From Volvox africanus (Eukaryota > Chlorophyta > Chlorophyceae > Chlamydomonadales > Volvocaceae): DNA of 64,000 nucleotides. The notes under the pieces were generated by a model. It worked only from the letters and a program-made list of their open reading frames with translations. It had not been told where the DNA came from and did no database searches. Where the stretch lies: NCBI GenBank assembly GCA_030268105.1, contig BSDZ01000079.1, forward strand, positions 2,671,501 to 2,735,500, read 5' to 3'. Shown here in pieces: positions 12,801-26,100 of the stretch. Each line of letters starts with the position of its first letter. Position 1 is the stretch's first letter. The position numbers and the translations under genes were made by a program.

Positions 12801-13962
12801 CCCGCTGCTGCCGCCGCTGCAACTGCCGCCACCGCGCGGCTGCCGACGCCATTCTCCATACCCGCCTCGTTGCGCGAGGCGTTCACCGAGGTCATGTTGT
12901 TACGCCGCCGGGACCGGGTGGGGTGTAACGAACCATTCGAGGACGATTGGTTTACATGCTCCTTAAACGCCTGTCGAACCGACAAAATGTTGATTTGAAT
13001 TTCTGAGCGTTTCATCATATGGGGCTTTGGCAATTCTGCGGGGTTGGCCTTCAGGCATACTGCAACGCTTAAACGTGGTATCGCAGGTATCGTTCTGTGT
13101 CCGAGTTGCATGAGCACCCCGGCCCTGGCCCTGGCCCTGGCCCTGGCCCTGGCCCTGGCCACTTTATTATTCGCATGCGGGTTCCGGAGTGCCAGGGTCC
13201 CTTGGTTGTTGGAGACCCACCATCACCCGCTGTTAGCTGCTGTGCCGTCTCTGACCCACCCCCACCCGACCGCTCTTACCGTAAGCCTGTCCAGCAGCAG
13301 CTTGATTCTGGCCAGTACCAGCGGGTATGGGGTCCGCTGAAGTGCCTTGAGCCGGGACGCCTCGCGTAGCTTGCGGGAGGCATTATTGGCGGCAATCCGG
13401 ATGGCGCTTCGTCGCCACCTGGGGATTGAAAGAATCAATCAAGTAATTGTAGCCGACCGGGTGCAGGGAAAGGACAATGCGAGCAAGACAAGTTAGGACT
13501 TCGAACACACTTAACCAACCAACCAACCGGGAAGAGACGAGACGAGATTGCGGCAAAATTGGGACGATAAATTGGGGACGTACTGCAATTGGTTGCGAAG
13601 GACGGCAACGGAGGACACCACCCCGGGACGAATGAAATCGTACATTATGACCGTGCATATGTACATACCGAAAATGCAAACGCGGCTAAGCAGTTGTACG
13701 ATATCTTTGCCGTATGCCCTCATTCCCATCACTTTTAACGTCCTTCAAGGACCGTCGTCATCCCTTCCCTCATGGGTTGTACCCTGACAAAGGGCTGACT
13801 TGGCATAGGGCTTCCCTCACGGGCTTACCTCGACATAGGGCTGCCCCCCCGCATGGAGGTCATGTTTCCGAAGCGCGCCAACACATTAAAGGCACCCTCT
13901 GTGGCCTCACGGATCTGTTCGGAGGGGCGTTTAAGAGGAGGCACAGGAATGGGCTCATAGTT
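3832..13962 (-). CDS. Protein with two cyclic-nucleotide-binding domains, N-terminus unresolved
   Basis: Eighteen in-phase exons on the minus strand: 13962-13829, 13418-13280, 12970-12720, 12253-12169, 11487-11140, 11039-10922, 10748-10627, 10244-10083, 9631-9544, 9164-8809, 8232-8149, 7213-7134, 7043-6936, 6727-6595, 5970-5887, 5372-5253, 4908-4803, 4634-3832, giving at least 1106 aa. CNB1 spans exons 5-8 and has a canonical phosphate-binding cassette, FGEMAILNDEPRAE, so it should bind cAMP or cGMP. CNB2 spans exons 8-12 and reads SHFGGGARVLGEGELQSCMK: the Glu and Arg of the cassette are gone and a Gly/Ala-rich stretch (exon 10) interrupts its beta-roll, so it is probably degenerate. The C-terminal 270 residues are Ser/Gly/Pro-rich. 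No ion-channel or kinase domain is visible in the part read. Exon 1 start, the exon 13 and 15 acceptors and the exon 16 donor are less certain than the rest. Confidence 0.7.
5665..5705. repeat. GAGATC/GAGATT hexamer repeat
   Basis: A short imperfect hexanucleotide tandem repeat inside an intron of the CNB gene. Confidence 0.7.
7580..8106. repeat. 16-bp minisatellite in an intron of the CNB gene
   Basis: About 33 head-to-tail copies of the unit CGCCCATGTGCCCAAG, with a few units carrying AAGTG in place of ATGTG. It fills most of the intron between exons 8232-8149 and 7213-7134. The unit length is not a multiple of three, yet the array has no stop in any of the six frames, so it produces six spurious long ORFs. 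Confidence 0.95.
8520..8552. repeat. GGGACAAA tandem repeat
   Basis: About four copies of an 8-bp unit in the intron between CNB-gene exons 9164-8809 and 8232-8149. Just upstream, at 8455-8480, is a (TG)n-rich stretch. Confidence 0.8.
13116..13158. repeat. GGCCCT hexamer repeat
   Basis: About seven copies of a GC-rich hexamer in the intron between CNB-gene exons 13418-13280 and 12970-12720. Confidence 0.9.
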
Positions 13963-16223
13963 CTTTTACTGCAAAGTGCCCAGGAACAACTGCACAGGGG
14001 CACCATCGGCTGTTGCGGCCCTCCCACAGGCGATAAGTCCCCCTCATCACTACCCTTGTGCGCCATGTTCAACTCGCTACATGGCAATGATAGCCACAAC
14101 CGCAATCATGGCGGTGACAATGTTGATCGGCGAATGGAACATTGAGGATTGAGGATTGAGGATTGAGGATTGAGGATTGAGGGCACCCATCCGCCAAAGC
14201 CCATCGGGAAGGGGAAAGATGGGAACGCGAAGTTCACACTTTACAGACGTCCCTATCTCGACCCTTATGCATCCCATGATACACCATGCCGGTGAGAGCC
14301 CCGTCCCTGGCCGTGCTGGCTCAGTTCTCAGCGCCACTGGAAGCCACCTGCCCAGCCACGTACTCCAAACCCATCCTGGCTCCTGGCGACCCGCTACATT
14401 GGGATATACGCCCAACTGCAGCACACTGGCAATCCCGGCAATCTGCCCTCCGTCGGCGCAGCCTAGCGAGGGAGCTGATTCTTCCGGGGGCCGCCTAGCT
14501 CACCCTCTCTCCGTCCGCCGATGGTGATGCAGCTGCCAAACCCGTCCCCATCCGGCTCAGTCGCCGGCTACTACGGCCCGCACGCCATGAAACGGACATA
14601 CGCTACGTTCACCGTGATACGCGGTGGAGCGGGGTGGAGAACGGGGTTGGAGCGGGGTGGAGAATGGGGGTGGAGAGGGGTGGAGAACGGTGGAGAAGAG
14701 GGAAGCGGAGGGTTTCGGTGCACGCTGCGCAGCTGAGGCCCCAGCCCAACCAACCCAACGCGCGCCAGCCCGCCCAGGACTCCACCTTACTCGGGTTTCA
14801 CAATAGCTCAGTCCCCACGTCCCCTCCCCACGCACATCCTCATTTCGCATCGGGGGAGGCTCGTCCTCCAGCCGCCGCAACATCGTCGCCACCTGTGGCT
14901 GCTCCTAAATTCCCTTCTCTTCCGCCTGCTTCTGTCCGCGTCTCTTCCGCCTGCTTCTGTCCGCGCCACCGCGGCCACCGCTGTCGCTTCTGCTTTTCCT
15001 CCGCGGCTGTCGCTTTTCCCCTCCCTAACCTTATGGCTTTCCGCGTCTCGCCACCAGGCTGCGCTGCTACAGCTGCTGCCACGGCCTCCGTTGTCGCCGC
15101 TGCTAATGCGAATGCTACTGCTACTGCCTCTGCTGCTGGAGGTTCCTCCTGGGAGCTGCAATTTACGCAACTGTCCCAAGTTTGGCCTCAGCAGCGTGTC
15201 TACTAGCTGGCACTGCTGCCGCCGCTGCTGTCGCTGGCCCCGGTGCCGCTACAAGCGCCTAGTCACATGTTCCACACCTGATACCTGCAGGAAGTGATAC
15301 TCCTTTAGATGAGGGGGCATAATAGATGGTCTTGGGGCCTCATCCTATTATATGCATGGTTATGTAGCGCAATTGTGCCCTGGGGTGGAATGGGAATCCG
15401 ATGTCCAGCAGGAATTGCCTGGTTTTCAGTTATCTAAGTGAGAGCGAGGGGTATTAGGGGGCATTCGGACAGGCGCAGTATTCGGAGAGTTTATGACGCT
15501 CAGGTACCATAACCGTGTATGTGGGCCGAAGGACAGACGGCTGAAAATGGGTATGTGACGTTAAGGCTGCCCACGGCACCACGCGATGTTATATTTGTGG
15601 ATATTGCTGAAGCGACAGTTGCATTTTGATGCAAATGGCTCCCGTGAAACTGGGTACATGCATGGATAGCCCATCGACTAGTGCCGCCCCACCTTGAGCG
15701 CATATGAATTGCGTCACGTTAACAAACCTCTTAGAAAGATGCGAAAAGATGACCCATTATCTAAAAACTTTAAATTGGATCAGGTTAATTTTTGGACCTA
15801 GCATGCCGTAGGACTTGAAAAGCTCCCACGTTCTATAGATATCTTGTTATAATATAGAATGAAGCACAGATTACGGGTAGATGTTTACATCTTCAAGACT
15901 GCTGTGGTGCAACCCAAGAAAAGTACTTGCCCGCGCCAAATCGTTCGTTCTTCTCCAGTAGATCTGATAAGCGCATCACCCAATAACTACATTGATTAAA
16001 ATACTGATTTGTATTAAAAGCAGTCACAGGATTAAACTACGCACTGATGGGACCTGAAAGTATTTCGGAAGGTTTGTACTCCCACATAACAACTCAGTCA
16101 TAGAAATTGTAATATGTAGCAATGTTATGCAGTTATTCTGCGATCGGTAGCGGGCAAGGTGCTAGGCCACTCGAAGACGGTACGGAAGTGGTAGAAGGTG
16201 AAGAACCGGTAGCAGCAGCCCAT
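13963..16223. other. Upstream of the CNB gene and 3' flank of ABCA
   Basis: The 5' exons of the CNB gene should lie here but none could be fixed. The minus strand is open around 14600-15180 in several frames (Arg/Ala/Ser-rich, no recognisable domain). A GAGGATT tandem repeat of about five copies lies at 14143-14181. 15300-16220 is AT-richer and holds the ABCA 3' UTR; a minus-strand TGTAA lies at 15885-15889. Confidence 0.3.
14143..14181. repeat. GAGGATT tandem repeat
   Basis: About five perfect copies of a 7-bp unit. Confidence 0.9.
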
Positions 16224-17061
16224 CTACCTCCGCCGCTGCACAACCTTAAGATATACATCCTCCAGGGAAGAAAGCTTGACCTGGACGTCATTGATACCTA
16301 ATGCGCAGCCGTTGACCTGTGGGACGAGTGGGGGTTGGAAGTCAGAGGAATAAACCCTTCAAGCCGATATTTTTTCCATATTGTCCTACAAATCGTCCTA
16401 AGCTTCAGCGCTGATAAAACCTGTCCCCTCCTTTCCTCAGCAAGAGCATAACGGAAGCAGCACAAAAGGTCATGGCCGAATTTGTAGTAGTCTGACAAAA
16501 TATCAACCTCATAATCATGATGTAAAAGCGCATCCTCCATGGACCTCACCGCGGGATTCTGACGAATCAGTCCGCACACAAGTCATACATATTTTAGCTT
16601 GAGGTTAATTCCCCGTTATGCAGGAGTTCCTCCCTGCAGACTTGCTGCCCTTCACCCATCTGTATCCTAGGCGGCCCAGCACCGGTCGATCCCCTGTTAC
16701 CGCACCTGCAGTTGTTCAAACAACTCGGGAAGCCGAGTCTCTGCAGCCCGTGGCACCTGCAGAGAACAAGACTTTACAAACAAGTTCATTGAAGCAAAGG
16801 ATGGACCTAACATAACGAGGGCATGATGGAAGGCCCTGGTGTCGTGGGGTTCGGAACGCCCAGGAAAATTGTTAGCTGGATCACGGGGTTACGAGTCATG
16901 CTCCAGCCTGCTTCTCCAAGCCCCCAACCCCATCAGATCATCGCACCACGCGAATTGTGCATTCCCGTATGTTATATATATAGAGAGAGGGTTTAGGGTA
17001 TATATATATATAGAGAGAGGTTAGGCATAGGGTATATGTATATATATATACATATATACAC

Positions 17062-17108
<47 letters not shown>

Positions 17109-20100
17109 CCGTCCATCCTTTCTTTGAAGCCTCGCCTGGAAGTGCAGATGGCTGCGTCCCCGCTCCGCCGTCACCCGGCCCTCCGCCAGCCCCAGGCTGT
17201 TTGCCACCAGTCTCTCCAGGAGCGCAGCGACACCACCGGTACCACCGTTGCCGTTATCAGCGCTGCACACCCCATCCCCATTGCTGTCACTACCACTCGT
17301 GCTCCTACGAGCGCCGATGCCGTCACCGATGCCTCCACTTCCTTCACCTCCGCCACCTCGACCACTGCAAGCAGCGGCAGTTGTGCCCGTACATGCCGCA
17401 GCCGGACCTGCAGCGGCATCGTCTGCAGCTGCAACTGGTGTCGTCGTGGCCACGACGAGATCACTAAGTCCCACTGACAGCCGGTAGCCGCCCCCGTACC
17501 GCCGCTTCAGGGCCAGGCTGTTGCCCAGACAGCGCAGATGACCTGAAGGAGTGGGACACGGGCCAGCGCGTCGCCGAGCTAGCGAAATCCCCCGGGCGGG
17601 AGGACCTGACCGTATGGCCTCAAATGGAGTGCTGGTTAAAGATATGTGGGAAGTGCGGGAGCGGGAAGATGGGATAGGGTGGGGCGAGAAGATTTTTATG
17701 ATGTACACCCACATGCACTCTCTTAATTTGGACAGCATGGCAGGTGTTGATTCAATGGAGCTGTTATGGGGTGCACCATCCCATACGAAGAGTCCGTGGG
17801 TTCCTGTGCTCAGCTCCGTTGCTTATCACCCCCCGCCCCACACACATTACTCTATCAACATTACCACCACAGACCCAGCCGGATGCATTTCACGATTAGA
17901 CGACCCCGAATCCGCGTGCCTGCTGCCAGTATGGCGATGCGGTCCCCCAGAACCTCCGCCTCCTCCATGGAATGGGTGGTCAGCACAAGGCAGCGACCCG
18001 CCTTGCTGGAAGAAATCAGCTCCCATACGTGGCTCCTGAGGGCCAGGGAGGGAGTCAGTAAGGGTGTGCATGCAAACAAGAGGGGAGGTGACAGTAACTT
18101 ATAGACTCATCCCAGATATGGTAAGCTCGTCTTCTTACGAATGGAGCTGCTTTCTTCTCAGGTATAGAACTGATAGCCAATACCTGAGAAGAAAGCAGCT
18201 CCATTCGTAAGAAGACGAGCTTACCATATCTGGGATGAGTCTATAAGTCTATAAAAATGAAGTGGTCTTTGTTTTCCTCAGCGTGTCCGCACCTGGAGAC
18301 TGGGTCCATTCCCGTGGTGGGCTCATCCAGGTAAATGACCCGTGGGTCACCTAGCAGCGCCGCCGCCACACTCAGCCGCCGCCGCATGCCGCCGCTATAC
18401 AATCCCGCGGGTCGGTCGGCGTCTGCCTCCAGCCGTACCTGCAGCAGTACCACAGGAGGGGTGAGAAGAGTTATTACTTTGGCGGTGGGGGGTGGGGGTG
18501 GGGAGACCAGGAGAGGAGCTCCCGTCCTCACACATCTGCTTGCTGCCTACATCGTGGCGGTCCCTTAGGTTGAAGGGTCTCCCCCATCCATACTCATTCC
18601 TTCCATTCAGCGCCCTCATCTCCTGCATTCATCTTTCGCGTCCAGTTTATGGAAATGCGGGGTGGGAGGTCGAGTAAACGACACCTGATACCGTTGTCCC
18701 GAAGCTAGTAAAAAGCCAGGTGTGTGTGTTGTATACCAGTAATGCCAACTTAGCCCATCCTGCTCCAAAACCATTTCAAACCCAGACAGAGGTATCTTAT
18801 CACCCGAACTTGACAGCTATCCACCCCTCACATGGCCCTCACCTGTTTCAACAATCTGTCGACTGCATCGCGCCGCTGGCTCCAGGGCAATCCCCGCACG
18901 TCCGCCATCAGGGCCAGGTGCTCCCGGCCGCTGAGGGCCCCCCACAAGACATCAAACTGGGAACAAATCCCCGTCTGTGCACGCGCGGAATCCAAGCCGG
19001 CCAGATCCAGCACACTGGTGCCGTACACCAGCGCCTCGCCGCTCGTAGGCTTTATGGCCTGGGAGGGTTGGATTTCCAGGTTCCGGATGGACCGGGATCA
19101 GTTGTTTGACATGGCAGATGGGGATGGAGATGGGGATGGAGATGGAGATGGAGATGGAGATGGAGATGGGTGGATTTTGTGCGTCGGGAATTGGGGGTAC
19201 TGAATCAGGGCAGAAGCGGCGAGAGGCGGTTTTTATTGTGTTGCCTCTTATTTATTTTCTCCTGCACCCGCAATTCGATTTGTGTGATGTGCAGATCCCT
19301 TCGGGCCCGTTGGGCCTCTTACTCTTCCCTTCTAACAGTATCTCGGTACTGCAGTGCAGTACTGACGTACAGCGGTTCAAAGAGTAACCAGCACTTATCC
19401 AAATAACCCTCGTCGTTTGTTAACCTTCACCAGGATCTATGATACCTCACGATAATCCAACAACCACCTCCCTGTGTGGTTCTGCATCTTCTCCATGACC
19501 GGGAATCACGCCAATGACACGCATCGCTCCGAAACCGGCATCGTGGGTCATGCAGATCCAGGGACCAACCATTGAGCCCCCTTCCTCCCCCTCCCCAGAG
19601 CGTGAGGCTATCCATTACCGGCACTCACCCCTGTCAAGCATTTGATCGTGGTGGTCTTGCCCGCTCCGTTGGGACCTGTGTAAATTTGTCACGATACGCC
19701 ATTACGCACTCGGTACGGTAACGTTCCCACAGAGGACTTGTCATCACGCTGGGCCTTATACACTAATTTAGAAAACCAATCAAGACCAAAGGTCCATGGA
19801 CCTTACATACAATCATTTCATCGGGCCTGGATGACGACGAAATCTGGTGTCATCTAATGGACTCAAGGGCGCACATTCTCACCCAAAAGACAGAAGCACT
19901 CGCCGGGGAGGATCCGAAGCCAGGTACCGTATACTGCGACATGGCGCCCTCCGTCATCGGTTACATGGCTGCTAGTGTCGGTCTTCGACGTTTGCCGCCC
20001 TGAAGACTCGTTAGAGGGCAGAACTCCGCCGCTGTCTTCGTTGCTGCCAGCGGCGGCGGTGGCGACGGGCTCATCCACCGCCGGCTGCCATTTCCGCCGC

Positions 20101-23100
20101 CGCCGCTGGAGGCAGCTATTAAACCGGCTAGACACCGCCGACAACCAGCTCCGGCTCCGGCTGCGGAACTCCTTGCGCAGACCGAAAAGCACGACACCCT
20201 CCCGCCAGTCCGCAATAACATTGGATCCTAAACTGACATCTTTGCAGTACAGGTGGCTGATCCCCATAGATGACGGCACCGCCGCTGCACCCACGCGCGC
20301 TCCTGACATGAGGCCCCGCGCCTGCGCCTGCGCCGCGTCGTGAGCACCCCGGCCGTCCCTACCGGCGCTGTTTAAAAAGTTATTCAACACGGGCCCTGCT
20401 TCGCTGTACGGCGCGTGAACGGAGCTTGCCGCCGTCCCGGCCCGCTGCGCATCCATAATAAAGCGCCGACACATGGCTTGCACGGTAACCGCTTCGGCAA
20501 CGACCCCGCGATCGATGCGACCTTTTTGAAGGTCATGCAGACCTGGGTTCCGTACCACGGCTTGCATGGAATTTGCTTGCGCAGACGCGTCTGTGACGTT
20601 CTTCGCCGCCGCCACTAAATCGGATGGCAAGTCCATGTGCTGCTGCATCGGCAGCTGGTGGGGCTGCTGCCGCCCCGGGCCGCTCCGGTTACGTTGGCCT
20701 AGCTGCTGCTGCTGTTTCAGTCGGTGATGCAGTGGCTGATGCTGCTGATGCTGCTGGTCAAGTACGGCTTGCTGCAGGGAAGCAGCTGCACGGCGCGCAA
20801 TCTGGGCGTATGTACGGGAAATGCGGGTACGAGGTGGTGCAAGGGGTGCGGAGGTTCCTTGCGAAGGCGGAGAAAGCGGAAGTCCTTTATAATAATTGAC
20901 AGTGCCGCTGATACACACGCGCCACTAGGAAATATAAAGCTGTCCTTGCACCCGCGTCCAGGGCCCTAAACCGTGTCCCTACACACCGTGCCCTACACAC
21001 CTGTCACGACATTCAAGATTCCCAGCATACTTTGTGCTGAGGACGCGTTCTCAGCGAGCAAATACATGTAGATACATTCTATATGGTACGGCACATACAA
21101 TGTACGATTTTCACCGCTATGTCACTACGACACACCGTGCCCTACACACGTAACCTCACGACCTACCCCAGGGTCCCGCCCGTCATCACCTTCGCACTGC
21201 GATTTCCGGCGCCCAACAGTCCTCGCGGCATCAGGTGCAGTAGCGGCGCCCACAGCGGCAGAGCGCTCACCCCCCGCTCCCGGGGGAGAACTCCGTCCAG
21301 GTAGATCGCCAAGAGGGTGAAACCAGCGGCCTGCGGGAGATGAAACAGGGGTGGGGGGAAGAAAAGTGCCTATGCAAACATGTCACCAGACATGTGGCAT
21401 AACCTGACATGAAAGGTGCAGTGCGTGTGCTATCGTGCGCATACGTAATATTAATAATTAAATCATAAGTGTGAGCCGTAGGCCGGAGCGGGGATCCAGT
21501 CCACTGGCCAGCTTATGGGTGACAATTGTTGTGCCCGAAAGACCCTTTTTTTGTCGATGAGCCAGTACGGCACTGATTCGTCTGAGGGAGGTAAAGCGGA
21601 AGAGCTCGCCGGTTAGTTAGAAATTATCTTAATTATATTGAAATCGTTGTCTTTTATCTTTAGCGTTACTTAATTTTTGTATCGGTTGAGACGAATAGCG
21701 TTTGCCGCCCAATGACGGGTTGTACGGCGCTAGAGTCAAACAGATATATTAGCGATGATCAGGCAAGTGACCTTTGTCACTTGGCTCTAGAAGCATTACG
21801 TACTTCTTAAGCGTAAAAGAACAAAATATTTTATCTTTTGTAACAGTGTAAGGGTCATCCAAGCCACTCTGCCGGATCGATCGTACGGCTTAGGTCCCGA
21901 CACCACGCCGCAGCCAGCAGGAGCTACTTTCTGCAGCCGACGGACGGACAGCAAGCTGGAGACAGCTCAACGCCAGCGTCTTGAAGATCCTTCCTTAGCC
22001 CAAACCCCATAGCCAAGTGACTAAGATAAGCGAGATCACAAAAAAACACAATTGACAGCAAAGACAGAGGATGCCACCGCGCGAATTGGAAGACCCAGTG
22101 CTAGAGGAAGAAATAAGCTTAATTGCGCGACGAGGGAGCGGAAAGGGATGGGCGGTAACTTCGTGTCAGGGAAGGTGAGGAAAGGCGCCTTGACGGCTCG
22201 GCAGCGCGATCACCATGAGAAGGAGTACTCCCATCGGTCTATCGGTCTATCGGTCTATCGGTCTATCGGTCTATCGGTCTATCGGTCTATTGGCTCTATT
22301 GGCTCTATTGGCTCTATCGGTCTATTGGTTCTATTATTCGCTCTTGTGCTTTATCTCGCCCTCTCTTCCACATGGTCTTGCGCGTACCCAAGCGGGGCCT
22401 TACTTCCGTCCCCCCAGTAACCTGAGTCCCTGTTTCCATGCTCCTCCTTGCTCAACATGGCGCAAGCACCTCGAATCCTCCCACACCTGTATCGGCAGCA
22501 ACCACACCACCTGTCCCACGGGCATGATGCAGTTGCTCTGCCAGTATGGCAGCGCAGCTCGCACGGCAGGTGCGGGTGGATCGATCCAGCAATAGTCGAA
22601 GCGATGGCTCCAGGGAACGCCCTTTCCACCGCCTTGTGTAAACCGGCGGGGGGGGATTAAGAGGTTATGGAAACGGGTGGGTACGGGTTATGGGGTGACT
22701 GGGCATTTAGGCATAAACCCCGCCCGTTATCACTTTATTGGCATAGAATGGAAGATGTATAAATGTATGCTTCCTCGTGCCTGCCAACAAGCTACACCGT
22801 GGGTGAGGGAAGGAAAGGGAAGGGCCCGCAATACCCCCACCCTTTCGCCCATGCCGCCTTCATGACACGCATGTACACGCCTTAAGGAGTGAGGACCCAC
22901 CTAGGGCGGCGTTTGCGAGATCCTGCAGCCCCTTAGTTAGCAAACAGGGTGGCAGGCTCGAGAAAATGCCCACCCAGCCTCGTGCCACCCCAGGGTGGTA
23001 GGGGAATCCGAGCTGCACCACCAGCTGCAACGCCCAACAAACGATGTAGGTGGCAAAGCCGGCCGGTACAGCGGAAGCGCTCCTATACAGCAGGGTGGAC

Positions 23101-26100
23101 AGCACCAGCGCTACTGCGGACATTGACAACTCACTTTGGCGGCAGCATCGGGTGACGCAAGGTCCAGGACAGGGGTATGGGGAACATGGAGGAAGGTGTA
23201 TTATACATGATAATGATTAGGATGCCTAATTCTGACATTAGAGCTATAATACAACAGAAGCTCGGAGAACGAGGAAGGCTAGGCAACGCGCATCCATGGG
23301 GCGTGTCGGAGTAATTGCCAATGAGCGATGCAACAGGCGAGCATTAAGATGCTGCTGGGTAAGCCGTGCGGATGGATTAGTTGGTACGTGGACACCTGCT
23401 GAAATGGTGCAGCTGGCACGTGTTATGTGTTTCCCATGGAACGTTTCCATGGATGGCTGTATTGTCTAGTTGCGAATTTCGTGCGCCTTGATAGCATCCC
23501 CCCGTCTCCTTTGGGACAAGATGCGGACTGCTGTGGGCTGCAATAGCAAACAGCAATTCCTCAGTAGTAGACGTACATATACGGCACACACAGCCAAAAC
23601 ATAAGATGCAAGAAGCACCTTCTCAGCATCTCATCATCCGGCCTTTTTGGCATTCTACGTCCTCCTCCTCCTCCACCTCCTCCTCCTCCACCTCCTCCAC
23701 CTCCTCCTCCTGCTGCTGCTGCTGCCACTGAGAGCGTATAATTACACCCTGCCACCCGAGCTGCCAAATCACCTGCCCCACAAGAGCAGAAACAGCAGCG
23801 TCGGGCTGTTTTTCAGTGCCATGGGGAAGCGCATCGCCACCAGCGCCGCCAGCAACACGGCGCTGTGCGCACACGTCAGCATCAGCTCCGGAACCAACCA
23901 GCTTATCTGATGATGATGGTTCAATGTTATGTGAAAAGGATCGCTGGAGTTAAAGTTAGGTCCGGGGTTTGCTGCGACACCTTGTTAGGACCGCCGATGG
24001 CGGCAGGGCCCCCTGGCAATTATGCGAAAGGAGAGTTGGGGACCGCCCAGCATGGTGCTCACGAGTCTTTATTTGGCCGTCGTTGGAATCCCCTTCTCGC
24101 GTTTATCTTTTCTTTCTATGCAGCACCACCCGGCCTAACCCCAACACCCCCGACCGCGGCACTGACCCAGTGCGCACTGTCCATTAGGCCCATGGCAACT
24201 AGGGCGCTGCGGATGCCGGTCTCCCGCTCTGCCACCTGAGGAGACAGCAAATTAGGAAAGGGAAGCGTGGGGAGGACGAATAAACGAGACATGATACCGC
24301 TGTAGACACTGCTGTTAAATTTGAAAGTGGCTGGGTAGTGCGACTGTGGCGGCATTCAACGTGACGGAACCAGAGTCCCAAGAAATATGGTGCGAGGGAG
24401 GGTACTTATCGGGCTTTTTGTGATGGGGTCTTTTACGTAGACATGAAGGGTGGGGAGTGATAGGGAATCAGTGATATGACTGCTTGTGCAGCCGGGGTAA
24501 GCGAAACCCCGGCCCAGGTCCATGAGGGAAGTCGGGCCGTTGGATGACTTTGCCACTTCGTTCTGCGGCCTTACCCAAGTCCCAGGTCGCAGCCCCTCAC
24601 CATGTTTGAGAGAAGAACCACAAAGTTGATGACGACCGAGGCGAGCAGGAATGTGGGCGCGAAGCGGCCAACAACAGAGGTGGTGGTGAGGGAGGGATGC
24701 GGGAAGTCCGCCAGGTATACGGCCCACTGCAGGGAGGGGTCTGCGGCGGCATTCCGAGGGGCCAATGCAAGGAGAGGATACAAGCGCAGAACGGCATTCT
24801 GGCAACCCTAGGATGTTCTTCAAATGCAAACAAGCACAAGAGGCTATCTTCTCGGGAGCACTACAGCCGTGTTTGGCACCGGCCATGGGGTGCTGGTTAG
24901 CGACAGGCCAGCACTAGTACTGCCCGGCACACGGAGGCGCCAGCGCACGGGAGACTGGCCGCTTATAGGCCACATCCGTAAAGTATCCGGCAAAGACTCG
25001 GCACTCGATAATCCTGAATGAAAACTGTTAGACCTTATAGCCTTATAGCTGCTGGTAACCATTCGACACTTCGCAGCTGCCGCTACTACCGCTACGAGCA
25101 TAACTATTACTCTACCCCAAGAACCCTAAGGATTCAGCCATTCAGGGGAAAGCCGTTCGGCCTGAAGGGAGGATCAAAAGCGCCGACCGGGAAAATCGCA
25201 TGAGGTAATGCCCTCTATCCCTCGCTGTCTCTCATCTCATCTCCCGCATCCCTTCGTCTGCATACCAGCAGTCGCCAGACGGGCAACTTGCGCCTCAACC
25301 GCCACCTGTAACGAATAGCCGATCGGGAAATGAACAAACCGGTCATCCGTATTTACATTACGACATCTACGGCGTGGTACGGCACGCTCTTCCGTTCACC
25401 ACAGAAGATTCCATCGCACTGGGAGATCCCACCCACCTGCAGTGGGATAGCGATGTGGGTGTTGGGGTCTTGGAAGCGGCCTTTGAAGTACGAGGCTGTC
25501 GCGTTGGACTGGACGATAAAGGAAAGAGCCTGCGGAATAAGGCCCGCAAAAGGGAGACAACAAAACTTAGGCGAACGGACGCTCATCGGAGAAACATAAG
25601 TCAACAGAAAGGGAGCGATTGTGACTTCACAAGCGCGGTCATAGGAAGAGCTTTGGTGGGTGTGACGGGTTAATCACCCATCAGCGACAACACCGGGGCG
25701 TGGGCGACACAGACACCTGTCGGATACAGTTGCCCAGATGTGCGAATGATTGTACGACTCACCCGGGGTGCTGGACTGGCTAGCGTGGTTTGCGGCTGTG
25801 GCCGGCGGCGAAAGTGTACGGCAGCCAGCACGGTCTGCGGGTGCTCCCAAAGGTACGTGTCCACCTAATGAGGGTACGACATCGCATGTAGCCAGTTTTT
25901 GGGTTCGGCCGAAGGGAGTAAAATCTATGATACCTTCATCTGCGACCCACGGGTCGAAATTGCATCTGTAGTGATGCGGCCTTTAATGGAATAGGAAGCG
26001 TACGGGGAGTACCGATCGAAGGTGGGAGATATGCAGGAAGGGTTACTTGTATACTTGCATGCGCAAGATGAACATGGAAACATAGAGAATGGTAACGGGC

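Noticed and set aside
14634..15206. 190-codon plus-strand ORF rich in Ala/Pro/Ser
   Set aside because: Low complexity, open on both strands, in the region expected to hold 5' exons of the minus-strand CNB gene.
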